From contig JADCRB010000053.1 in NCBI GenBank assembly GCA_021464245.1, forward strand, positions 200,054-264,053: a stretch of 64,000 nt of DNA, in the 5' to 3' direction. The translations under genes and the position numbers were made by a program. Under the pieces are notes generated by a model that saw only the letters and a list, made by a program, of their open reading frames with translations, was not told the origin of the DNA and ran no database searches. Of the stretch, positions 46,814-57,437 are shown piece by piece (position 1 is the first letter of the stretch; every line of letters begins with the position of its first letter). This DNA is from Carallia brachiata. Lineage: Eukaryota; Streptophyta; Magnoliopsida; Malpighiales; Rhizophoraceae.

Positions 46814-48086
46814 CTAGTCTAGTTGAATGGGAACCGTGCCCATGGAAGTCTGGATGCTTATCTTCATGTCATGCACGTGGGTAGCCAGTTCTTCGAAGGT
46901 GCGAGGTTTAATTCCCTGCAGGATGTATAATAGCTCCCAATGCATCCCCTGAATATACATTTCTACAGCGGAAGTCTTCATCAAGCAATTTTTGCAATCC
47001 AGATTGAGAGCTTGCCATCTGTTTATGTATTCGACAGCAGGTTCTCCTTTTCTTTGCTTGGTACTAGTCAGCTCCATCATGCTTACCGTCCTCCGAGTGC
47101 TGAAGAATCTGTTAAAAAACTCTCGCTGTAGCTGTTCCCAACTGTCGATTGATTCAGGTTCAAGGTTTATGAAACTATGTAAAGGCGATACCTTAGAGTG
47201 AATGAATGAACTACTTCACTAAGAGATCTCTGCATGTTCCTGCATTGTTGCAGGTTTCGACGAAGTGAGCGATGTGCTATCTAGGATTACCTCGTCCATC
47301 AAACTGTTGGAATTTGGGCAGTCGGTAGCCCAAAGGTATGCTGAGGTTTTCAATCCACCTGGTATACAGTTTGACGTACATTGCGATTTTTGTAAGGATG
47401 CGGTCCATTGTAACCGGATCATATTTGCTATCATGTCCTGTAATTGTTGGACAGATAGCGATGCTACATAATTTGATGGTGGCAACTGTGTGAACTATTT
47501 GGTTGTTTTTTCGCAGTGAAAACGTCTGCTGGTGTCATTTCTGAAGTGAAACCTGGTGGATATGGTTGCTCATCGCGGGTTTTGGGATCAACTTGGATCG
47601 GTGTTTTTTTTTTGGAGCGACGATTATTGATCTTTTTCCTCCACAATTCTGATCAGCTGCAAAATTCTGTTCTCCAATTCTGTAATCCTTTCTTCTGTGT
47701 TAGTTGTGTTGGTCATCATAACTGCTACGACGTTAGCGTTGGCAGATGATGCTCTGCGAAACTGGGGTAGATGGCTCTTTTGATTCCTTTATGTTGATCT
47801 CTGTAGAGTGAGTCAGATTCTGTTTAGCGGGTTTTGTCACGTTGTCCCCAACTTCGATCAAGGTAGGTGATCAACTTCTCCATTCAACAAGAGAGTCGAG
47901 GGAGAGATCCTATTGTTATGTGAGCTGCGGATTCTCCATTTCGATATTTTGTTGTGTTTAGATGGCGAGGTATCGCGTCCGTCTGTGAGTTTTTGGGCTT
48001 ATGTACCTAAGTAGGGTAGTTGATGCAGGCAGTGGGGCAGTTGCCTTTTTGTTGACGGCGACAGTTGTGCTTCTTTTTTGCGCCAT
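46814..48086 (-). pseudogene. Gypsy gag, broken
   Basis: The putative start is MAQKRSTTVAVNKK at 48086. Further on come LPKFQQFDGRGNPR, the capsid block [33 protein letters not shown] and [15 protein letters not shown]. At least four stops or shifts interrupt it. Confidence 0.75.
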
Positions 48087-48849
48087 TGATGTGCTGGAAA
48101 CTTGTTGAAAAATTTTTCTGTTTTTTGTTTTGTATTTTTTTTTAATTTTTTTTCCTTTTCTCGACTCTTTCCTTTTGTTTTTTTTTTTTTTTAAGTTTTA
48201 CAGGACAAAAGATGGGAGGCGAAGATGTCCCACTAGACATGCCAGAAATTTGTAATGGTTGTAAGTTCGAACCTGCAACAGTTAGACTTAAAAATATAAA
48301 TTATAAATTACAAATAAAATTTTTAAAATAAAATTGAAATTGATGTGGGGTTGATTTTCGTACGAATCCTCCGATTAGTATTCCTTCGTGACTCCATCAA
48401 GTGCTGCACGAGCTTTATCTTGCCAACAGTAAATTTTCACAGTCTTTATCTTGAACTGGATGAGTTTTGTTGAGAATTGAAACTGGATTTCAAACATATG
48501 TCTAAACTATAGTAAAAACCGTAGAGATTTAATCTGAGTCGAGACTTGTTTTCACCAAGGGTCGTAGAAGCGTGTTCTCAGATGAGCTGACTAGATTTCG
48601 CTGAGAGTCGTATGAGACTTAATTTCAGACAAAAGTGTAATATTTTAATATTTTAGATTTTTACTCCCACAGATCTCAATTAGGTAACCGGAGAGCATAA
48701 ACTTAAAATATACTTGAAAATATGTAATAAATATTTTGAGTTGTATACTTTAAATATCTCCTTTAATGGAGTTTGTGAGTATACGCTTAGTATACAAAAA
48801 CGTAGGAAAAGAAAAAGATTTTTAAAATAGAACTTGAAATGGGGAATTT
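48087..48849. other. Possible 5' region of the gypsy element, not resolved
   Basis: A T-rich stretch (48,100-48,200) precedes gag on the minus strand, followed by about 600 bases that may hold the 5' LTR. No second copy was found, so no LTR is called. Confidence 0.35.
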
Positions 48850-48935
48850 GCAAAGGGGCGAATTTGAACCTTTGACCCAAGTGTTATTGACCTTTTATTT
48901 TAACCAACTGAGCTACTTTGTGTTGTTGCAAAGGC
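48850..48935 (-). repeat. tRNA-like sequence (SINE head or tRNA relic)
   Basis: On the minus strand GTAGCTCAGTTGGTTA matches a tRNA D-arm/A box, and 36 bases later GGTTCAAATTC matches a T-arm/B box. The anticodon arm between them pairs poorly and the acceptor stem is not clear, so it is not a working tRNA. Whether it is a SINE or a lone tRNA relic cannot be decided. Confidence 0.5.
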
Positions 48936-49668
48936 TTGCCAGCAATTTAACTCTTTTTTTTTTTTTACAGTATGTACTTTACATTTTACAGTAACACAAG
49001 TCTAGATTTAGGTTTTAATTTTATTAAAAAAGCAAAAAAATAATTTTTTATTACTAAGTACACCAGCTACATATACGTAGTCAGATCTTATAATATTTCT
49101 ATGATTCCTTTACCAAAAATATATTGATTGAATAAAATATTATTTTTTTGTATTAAGAGGTATAATATTTATTAAAATATTATTTTTTGTAGTAAATCTC
49201 ATATAAGGTTTACACTTTACGTTGTAGGTCATACTCATCTAGATTTAAATTTTAGTTTTATAAAAAAAACAAAAAAAAGTATTTTTTATAGGTTGTGGTA
49301 CATCAGTACCTGTAGTTAGGTCCATTCCTTTATCCGTGTCAAATAACGCTTTGATTACTCAAATTTACTTGAAATATTTATAATTTTAAATTCACTTAAA
49401 AAGTTTAAATTCACAAAAAAGTTTGAACTAACTAATAGGAAGTGATATTATAAGTCTAAAGTAATGAAAGAATTTATATTCTTTGACATTTCATTTAACA
49501 TGTCATTAGCACGTAAATTTGACAGAAATTGCTAGGTTTAATTAGCACGTGATAGAAAAAAAAATTTGACTAAATGAGTCTAACCAATATCATGTTAAGA
49601 AATACAATGTTTATAATCAAAATTTATACTCAAAAGTTTAAAGTATTAGCTGGAGCAACTCATAAATA
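48936..49668. other. AT-rich intergenic, nothing recognised
   Basis: Two loosely similar segments around 48,985-49,060 and 49,205-49,310 share a TTTACACTTTACGTT/AAGTCTAGATTTAGG flavour and may be a degenerate direct repeat. No gene seen. Confidence 0.45.
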
Positions 49669-49671
49669 TTA

Positions 49672-50789
49672 GGGTTCATTTATTTCATGAGATAGGATAA
49701 GACAATATATTAGAGGTCTATTATTCCACCTTAGCCTATACTTAGTTGCTTAATATAGTAGTGTAGGATAGGTTTACTATCCTATGAATATAAGATAGAA
49801 CTATTGATGTCACTTTCATGGGCTAGTTTATCCGATGTCATTAGCTAATGTTGACAAATTATATGTTTATTAATATACCCTCATAAATTTTTTTTTCAGA
49901 AATAAAAAAAACTAAAAAAATTTTCAAAAAAATAAAAATTCATTTCTCTCTTATCCCTCTTCCCTTCTCTCTTCATCCCCTTGCTCATGAAATCCTCTCT
50001 AGTCATCACCGTTTTACTCATTGAAAGCCATCTCCTATACTGTTAGACGCCAATCATCCAAATCTAGCACAACACGTCAGAATTCTGCTAGCATCACTAC
50101 GGACTAGCCCCAAAACCGAATCTACAACCGTCGAACTTGAGCCGTCATCATTATTAGCTATTGTTCCAATCGTCCGTCGGCTTCAAGAGTCACTGGAGGT
50201 CTCTTTGAGATCGGTCAGTGTTCCCCAGCCGTACGTCGCAATTGATATTTAACGGTACCTTTTGAGGAAGAAGAGAAAAATGAAAAAAAAATAAAAGAAG
50301 AAATTTTTTTTGAAACTAATTAATGAACAATTTAATTATTATACTATTTATTAAAAATAACTTTTGAAATAATAGAATTTAAAATCATATTTTTTTAAAA
50401 GTTCGTTCACGTTGGTTATACTTTTTTTTCTTATGATATCTTAAAATTTATTTGTATAAATAAATTTAATGCTCAAATTTAAAAATATTATTTTATAAAA
50501 ATTTGAAATTTTATAAGCATTATAATAATGACATGTTAAATACATATTAATTTTATTATTTAATTTTAGTTATTTTTAATAATAAATATTAAAATTAATA
50601 GCAAATGTAAGTTAATTATCTTTAAGGGCAAAAAATCATTTTGATGTACTATGTTATTTTATATGATATCTTTCAAGATAGGATAGCTATTTTGATACTA
50701 TCTAAACGCAATATAAGCTAATAATTTAACTTATCCTATATACTATATTGACTTATACTATTCTATTTAGTTTGCGTATCAAATGCACC
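49672..50789. mobile_element. PIF/Harbinger-like non-autonomous element
   Basis: It starts GGGTTCATTTATT and ends AAATGCACC (inverse GGTGCATTT), with further imperfect inverted similarity inward (ATAGGATAAGACAATATA against ATAGTATAAGTCAATATA). Flanks are TTA on both sides (49669-49671 and 50790-50792), the PIF/Harbinger target duplication. The 1.1-kb interior has no transposase; its middle (about 49,980-50,230) is less AT-rich and may be captured host sequence. Confidence 0.6.
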
Positions 50790-50912
50790 TTAAATGGCCA
50801 TGTCAAAACTTTATCGTTCCACTGAAAATTTAAATTATTATCTCTAGAATCCATGTCAGATCTTTATAATTTCGTGATATAGGAATTTATACTCTTTAAC
50901 AACTGAATGCAG

Positions 50913-51673
50913 ATTGCAACAAGTCAAGTGCAGTGTGCCATGACCCACGATTCGTTGGCAGAGATGGAATCACCTTCTACTTCCATGGTAAAAAGGACAA
51001 AGACTTCTATATAGTTTCTGATTCCAACTTACACATTAACACCCACTTCATCAGCTGCCGGAATGACAAAATAAGTAAGGACTCACGTGGGTTCAATCTC
51101 TAGGAATCCTCTTTGATACACACAAACTCTACATTGCTGGTAGGAAAATAGTAACTTGGGACGATGCCATCGACTACCTTTCCCTCACCTTCGATGGGGA
51201 ACTAATCGACCTCTTGAACGGTGAAGGCATGAAGTGGCAATCAGACTCATCACCTAACACTACTGTAACCATCACAAGGTCCAAAGACACCAACGCTGTA
51301 ATCATCGAAGTGGAAGGTAACTTCAAGATCAAGGCAGAACTGGCGCCAATTACACTAAAAGATTTGAGGATTTATAAGTATGGGATAAGCAAAGAGGATT
51401 GTTTTACTCACCTGGACTTGAGCTTCAAGTTCTATGCATTAAGCGGCGACGTGCATGGTGTTTTGTATATGACCAACAACGTTAGTATAGTTAAGATGGG
51501 GATTATATGCCTATTTTGGGTGGTGACAAAGAATTTGCATCTTCCAGCATATTTGCCACAGATTGTTCAGTTGCCAGATTTAATGGTCTTATCATGAGAA
51601 TAGTTCTTTTGAGTATGCTAACTTTGATTGCTCTAGCGGCATGGATGGCCATGGAGTTGTTTGCAAGAGATAA
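50913..51673 (+). pseudogene. Root-cap / LEA-related domain protein pseudogene
   Basis: The last exon of a plant root-cap-domain protein can be read across three frame breaks: CHDPRFVGRDGITFYFHGKK, VSDSNLHINTHFI, then GILFDTHKLYI and TWDDAIDYLSLTFDGE, then IEVEGNFKIKAELAPIT and EDCFTHLDLSFKFYALSGDV, and finally MPILGGDKEFASSSIFATDC and CSSGMDGHGVVCKR before TAA at 51671-51673. An acceptor (GAATGCAG) precedes it at 50912. The breaks are a missing base near 51,090 (GACTCACG for GACTTCACG), a shift near 51,500, and another near 51,595. No upstream exon was found; a transposon sits just before. Confidence 0.82.
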
Positions 51674-51692
51674 TTTAGATCTCGCTTCTGTG

Positions 51693-52003
51693 AGCAGTGC
51701 GGGATCCCAAAAATTCCCAACAAAATCTCTCTTACCATGCCCTATAAATTCCTAAATTTGGTTGAAAAAAACTATATGTTACAATAAAGTCAAATCCAAG
51801 TAGCTGTGAGCTTGTAGCTCAAACAACATTGGCAACATACTAATAAGTGAAAGATTAAGAGTTCGAACCCAACCTCTCCAACAATTCTCCCATCTTCTAA
51901 CCATTTGGTTTAGGTTTGGAAAAACTAAAAAAAAATATTAGATCCAAGTAGTGGAGCAGTGCGGGATCCCAAAAAGTCGTAACAAAATCTCTCTCTGCCA
52001 TGT
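51693..52003 (+). repeat. Direct repeat flanking a SINE
   Basis: GAGCAGTGCGGGATCCCAAA with the following ACAAAATCTCTCT...CCATG occurs at 51693-51740 and again at 51955-52003. The copies lie either side of the SINE but further out than its own target duplication, so this duplication is a separate event. Confidence 0.75.
51804..51941 (+). mobile_element. tRNA-derived SINE
   Basis: The head reads CTGTGAGCTTGTAGCTCAAA (A box), followed by GAGTTCGAACCC (B box), ending in an A-rich tail. It is flanked by ATCCAAGTAG at 51794-51803 and 51942-51951, an exact 10-base duplication. Confidence 0.85.
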
Positions 52004-52839
52004 CTAGCCAGTTTTCATTGTTATTTGTTGATAAATGTTTTATATATATGCATTGCAAGCCAATAAAGTTCAAAATATACAATAAAAATTATTTGTAAAT
52101 TCTCATTTCCTCTTTTTTTTTTTTTTCACCAATCATAGAGATAGATATATAAAAGTGGATTTATGAACCCATAAATAAAGTTGGTGTTACTTTATCATTA
52201 TAATGAATAGCATGCAATAAAATTGTCTTGGACTTTTCGATTGTTTTAAAATTATCTTTCATAAATAAGGTAGGTCAATCTCATTGAGAAGATTGTTCTA
52301 TCAATTAGTATTAGAACGAAGCAAATTGATATGTTACTAATTTATAGTAGAAAATTGTTAGCTTATTAACAATTTAGAGGATGAGAGCACAAAAGCAATC
52401 ATTTGAAGTTCTTTGGATTTAAAACAAGATAGAATTCCTTTTGTTTAATAAATTGATCAGGAAAGGCCCAGTTAGGGTTCAAGTAAGAGAGCCCAAGCCT
52501 ATGAAGATGTATGAAATGCCTGAGCCGAACCTTTCGTCTTTTGCCCAACTATGCAAATCAAGCCCATATAGGCTGATAACTTAATATATGCTTATTGATT
52601 TTATTGGTCAATATGCCACTTCTTTACCCAAAAAATTGGGTGTCAAGGTTTCACCCATATAGGCTACTTAGTAGTAGTGGCCAAAGCCTATATTCCTTTC
52701 TTTACTGTTCAATATGTTGATAACTAAATTTATGCTTATTGATTTTTAAACAACAATGTGTTATGTTATTTCATTCCCATCATATTATGGATTCATTGCC
52801 ATTTACTAAACTTATAATTAATAAATGAATACATTAATT

Positions 52840-53670
52840 TGTTAATTAACTATATCCTCATGTATTTAATGCATTGAAATAAATTACAATAGAGTCTTTA
52901 CCTAACAAAAGATAACATGCGCAACTTAGGGCCGTATTTCAAAATTACTAATAATTTTTTACGTTTGGAATTGTTGGAATTGCTTCAAATTTTAATTTAT
53001 TTTATAACTAAAATTCAAACATAATATGCACAACAAAATTAGTATTTCAAAATTGTGAATAATTTTTAGTTTAGAACTGTTGGAATTGCTTTGTAAGCTA
53101 ATTTATTTTATAACTAAAATTCAAACAAAGTGACAATTTATTGTCCTCAGGTATTCAATGGTGTTGTGATAGATTATGACGGAGTCTTTACTAAACAAAA
53201 ATAATATAACTGCTAGAAAATTTTCATAATTATAAATAATTTTAATTTTACAATCATTGGAATCACTTTGCGGGCTTACTGATTTAATAACTAAAATTCA
53301 AACAAAGTAATAATTTATTATTTATCCTTATTCTTTAACTAACAAAAATAACATGTGCGGAGATATTATTTCAAAATTATGAATAATTTTTAGTTTATAA
53401 TGATTGAAATCGTTTTGCAAACCAATTTTTTTTATAACTAAAATCCACACTAAGTAACAAATTATTATTATGATTATAGCCTAATGAATTTAATGGCATT
53501 GAGATAGGTTACATTGAAGTTTCTACCTAACTAAAAATAACATGTGTAACTGAATGAAATTTTTCATAATTATGAATAATTTTTAGTTAATTACTGTTAA
53601 AATACTACGCACGCTAATTTATTTTATAACAAAAATTCAAACCAAGGAATAACTTATTATCAAACACAAG
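52840..53670. repeat. Degenerate tandem repeat, units of about 170-200 bases
   Basis: At least four diverged units recur. Each has AATTATGAATAATTTTTAG, a GTTGGAATTGCTTTG-like block, TTTATAACTAAAATTCAAAC, an AATGGCATTGAGATAGGTTA-like block and GAGTCTTTACCTAACAAAA followed by AACATG. Starts are near 52860, 53150, 53330 and 53480. No coding capacity. Confidence 0.65.
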
Positions 53671-53904
53671 AAGCATAAAACATGCTTTTGTTTATCATAA
53701 AATCTAAAGAAAAACTCAAAGGGCATCACAATATCTTTTATTTATAGGATTTTTCAATTTTTTAGTCTAACATAATTGGATCATTTGATGTTTCTTACTT
53801 CATCGCGAAGTTGTGCAATGTAAAAGTACTTCCTTCTTCATTGTTGCCCTTAATTCCACCATTATGGCAGAATTCTTCTGCCTTGCATGCACCTTCATCG
53901 ATGC

Positions 53905-55092
53905 TTTTCTAGGCAATAGAGTCCAACCTACTTAAGATCGAACTAGACGAAGATCTCTCCTTCTATATTTGGCTATTAACCTTTCCTTTTTCTCTTCTAA
54001 GGTCTCACACTTGTAGTGGGCCCACATGTGAGCCCCAAAGATTGTGAGATCTGGAAAACATTCTTGCACTTAGGGCATGTTTATGGGTCATTTTTTGGGT
54101 GGGGAAGGCTGTGTGTTTTTCCATCGTTTGCACTTTTACTATCATCAAGTGGGTTTAGTTTCCTTAAAATCTTGCCTTGCGAAGCGTATACTTTCACTTT
54201 TTCGGCACATTAGGGATAGGCTTAGTATTGGTAGGGCTTTGAGGTTGGCCTAGATTCTGGGTCAAAGGGCACATATACTCACGATTGATGGTTAAGAACT
54301 TGTTCATTTTGGCTAGGAAATTGGGTATCTTGGGGCATATAGACACTCATTGGCAGGGGGTTAAGAACGTGTTCATCGTGGGTTTCATAATGATTAGCAT
54401 GAGCACCATAGTCCATGATGTTGAGCACTGATTGGCTTTAAGAACAATTAGGATGATGATGAAAAGCATTGTCATATGATTGGTTATTTGTGGTTGATGA
54501 TAAGTTTGGTTGATTGCTCAGGGTTATGGCTTGAATTGAGTTGTTCTTGCATTTCATTCCCAAAGCTATTGTTTGAACCAATGGTTAAGCCTTGGTAGGC
54601 ATACAAGGGTTCTAAATTAGGAGTAAGAAGTTCGTCTAAAGTTGAGGCTGGGGCCAAAAACCTCATGGTTTTGGTCAGCTCGGTAATAGTGACTTTATGA
54701 GCGCCTTGGGAAAGGAATAGAAATTAGTTTTGTTGGGGAAAGATGTCGTTGAAACTATGAATTTGCACTCGATTTGTGGTGATATACGTTCTTCTCACTT
54801 CAGTCACAACTCTTTTGTTGAGACCCAATTGGCTAAAACTAAGACCTTTTTGGTTGTAATTCAATTGGCCAAAACCAATATCGTGGGTTAGCTTATTAGT
54901 TTGATAAACCCTAGTAGTAGGGTTGGAAGCAAGTAATTGAGATGGAATAAACTTGTCTTGGGGACAAGATTGACAAGATTTTGATCCTCATGAAAAAAAA
55001 AAAAAAAAAGCATTGCTCAAGGACTCCATTTCAAGATCAAATTCCAAGTCTGGTTGCTTGAATCTATAAGCATTGAAGCTACTGTTGGCCAT
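53905..55092 (-). pseudogene. Single C2H2 zinc-finger protein pseudogene
   Basis: On the minus strand a start at 55092 gives MANSSFNAYRFKQPDLEFDL, then many stops and shifts. Near the other end (about 54,080-53,960) CPKCKNVFQISQSLGAHMWA followed by HYK is a complete C2H2 finger (CX2CX12HX3H) with QSLGAH in place of the plant QALGGH motif; it requires restoring one lost G, so it is frameshifted. Plant proteins of this kind are small nuclear transcription regulators. A 17-base poly-A run interrupts the coding region near 54,990. Confidence 0.6.
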
Positions 55093-56723
55093 AAAAGGAA
55101 AAGGAAGATGAGGCTTATATAAAAGGTATTATAACAAAAATACAAGACCAAGAGATTCAAAGTTTGAGTACTATATATGAGTTCATTGGTTCTTTATATC
55201 TACAAATATGTGTGCAGTATAAACTTTTGTTGAACTTACAACTAAAATCAGTAATTAACTTCAGATAAGAACAAATCTGACTCCTTTTCAATATATGGAA
55301 ATAGACTTTAATACTTTTGGATTTTATATTAAATGCTTTAGTTTCAATTTAATATTAGGAATTTATTGCATATCTCATGATTGCCTAAGGCTTAAATGTA
55401 CATACAAATTAAAATTTTTATCAAGGCAATGGATTTGGAGTACAATGGACTTCAATGAATGTTAAATACATTGTAATACTATGTGATACATTCATACTGC
55501 ATGCAAAAGATGCACATGGGCCACTACTACTATATTTTCTCTTTTAACCAAATCTCAATATATATACAAGTGATTAATAACACCATTATCCACTAGCCAT
55601 ACAATAGACTCCAATATCTAGTCACCAACTTTGTCATTGACCAACCATTATTTCTCAATTATTCTTTTACATGAAATTCATAACTATAAATACTGACAAT
55701 TAGAAAATAAAAAAAAAATATTTTTAAAATAAACAAGTTTATAGCTTCTTATATGGCTCATTAGAGTTGAATTTCACATTTTTAGCCATTGTAATTATAA
55801 TTATAAATTTTAAGTAAATAAATCTATTGTTGATAACAGTGATAAGTATGTGATTGGACTCATAAGGGTTACCTTTATAACAGTACAATTCACTCATAAA
55901 CTCATTAATTATTGGCAGATTGACTTAATCAAAAGTTAGCTAGATTTTGGTTGGAAAATTTTCATGGGTAATACTTTAGTTTCGTTAATTATGTGCAATT
56001 TTCAAATAAGGTGACAATTAGGTACAATCCAAATAAGGTGATAAATTTCTCGTACAAAAAAATAGACAAAATTAAACTTTAGATTTTGCTAGGTATTGTT
56101 CAAATAAGGTAAAAGCTCCACTTTTTTGTACTAAAAAATAGCACCATAATTATAAAGATACAATACTAACTAGATATACTTCACATATATACCCCAAAAT
56201 CTGCTCGTTGGACTCCTTTAAATTTTTCTTATTGTGCAAGTAGACTTTTCAAATAAACTTTTTATCGCACTATCTTCCTCCTTTTTGCTCTCTAATCCCC
56301 AAATTATCTCTTCTATGTTGTTAAATGGGACCACAATATTACAAAAATGATTGGATCCACTGACTTTTTTAATTTTTTTTTCGAAAAAATAGTTTATGTG
56401 TGCAAAGATTAAGTTTAATGGACAACAAACATAAGAATAGAGAACCCTTAAGGTCTTGTGCGATAGGCTCAAAAATAATGTGCAATATGTATAATGTGTA
56501 TAAGGATTAAAGTTGATGTACAACAAGTTCAAAGTTGATATGTAACATACTAAGATGAAAAAAAGGGGAATTAGCTCATTGCCCCCATCCATCAGCCCCC
56601 CTTTTTAGTGGCAAAACTAATAATATAATTATTTACTAACTTTGGAAAAATTTTCTTTTTTCTTATATAAAAATATGCAAAAAAAAGAATAATGATTAAG
56701 ATCGATCAATCCCTCTTTTTTAT
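55093..56723. other. AT-rich intergenic, nothing recognised
   Basis: No convincing coding frame. The only long open frame (56218-56592, minus) is Leu/Tyr/Phe-rich and has no family resemblance I can support. Confidence 0.55.
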
Positions 56724-57063
56724 CTAATTATTTTGTTCTCTTTTGGACGTGGAGTCACTCTTATGCCACTTCTCTATCGTCACCACTGCCGTGCCAACCA
56801 CCTTCACCACCAGAACTGTCTTGGGCCCTTGGCCAATGGATTTGTGAACCTGATTGGCTTCATCTAACCCAAAAATCAAGCTCAAGGCCCTTAGAAAAGT
56901 CAAAACAATATCACTAGCATTAGTGACTACCGTCAATTCTTTGACATTTCGTAGTTGCTGCCATTAACCCCATCAAGACATCCAATGTCCCTGTCATGGC
57001 AGTTGTTGCCACAGAATCACGTATCAACTTTATAGCTCGAGTAATTGCTATTCTAGATGTGAC
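56724..57063 (-). pseudogene. Unrecognised gene remnant
   Basis: This less AT-rich block reads on the minus strand, across one shift, ITRAIKLIRDSVATTAMTGT, LDVLMGLMAATT and then LRALSLIFGLDEANQVHKSI, TVLVVKVVGTAVV, IEKWHKSD. The composition is protein-like and differs from the surroundings, but I do not recognise the family. Confidence 0.35.
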
Positions 57064-57260
57064 CTAATTTTCAACATTTTATCTTCCATACACAAAAGTA
57101 AATGAAAAAAAAAGGCAAAAGACTTTTTTTTTCAGTTTTTTTATTTTTGTTGGGTTTATTTTTTGTGTTGGAGTTTTCAGAAATTATTACAAAAGGTTTG
57201 ATCTCGACGCGTTTTTATATAGATCTCTTTCCAATAATTTGGAAAAAAATTGAAAAAAAT

Positions 57261-57437
57261 ATAATATGCGTAACAATTGAAGCGTTGAGGGAACATAACA
57301 GGTAAAATAAGAGGATGATAGCGAAGTTCATTGAGAAAGCTTACAAGGGTTTGCCATCAACTCACTCTGCCTTATTGACGCACCATTCAAAGAGCTTAAA
57401 GAATAATAGTTTCCTCGTTTTGGTCAAGAAATCTTAA
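57261..57437 (+). pseudogene. Linker histone H1 / HMGA-type H15 domain fragment
   Basis: The frame reads TIEALREHNR, a TAA stop, then KRMIAKFIEKAYKGLPSTH, SALLTHHSKSLKNN and FLVLVKKS. This is the winged-helix H15 domain of plant histone H1 and HMGA proteins, which normally shows ALxExxGSSxxAIxxYIE and LPxxHxxLLxxHLKxLK. The internal stop and the missing N- and C-terminal parts make it a pseudogene. A Lys/Gly-rich stretch at about 57,984-58,081 (GGSNDDKGKGKDSGRKDDG) might be a relic of the basic tail, but that is uncertain. Confidence 0.7.

Larger units (their letters stand above)
41631..48086 (-). mobile_element. Decayed Ty3/gypsy (Tat-type) retrotransposon
   Basis: On the minus strand the domain order is Gag, protease, reverse transcriptase, RNase H, a second (archaeal-type) RNase H, integrase. 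The extra RNase H before the integrase is the mark of the Tat lineage. Gag probably starts at 48086 (MAQKRSTTVAVNKK) and pol ends at 41631 after INGKFLRHYYV. Stops and frameshifts occur throughout. I could not identify the LTRs. Confidence 0.85.

Noticed and set aside
48850..48935. Considered a functional tRNA gene
   Set aside because: A and B boxes fit, but the anticodon stem pairs poorly and there is no proper acceptor stem.
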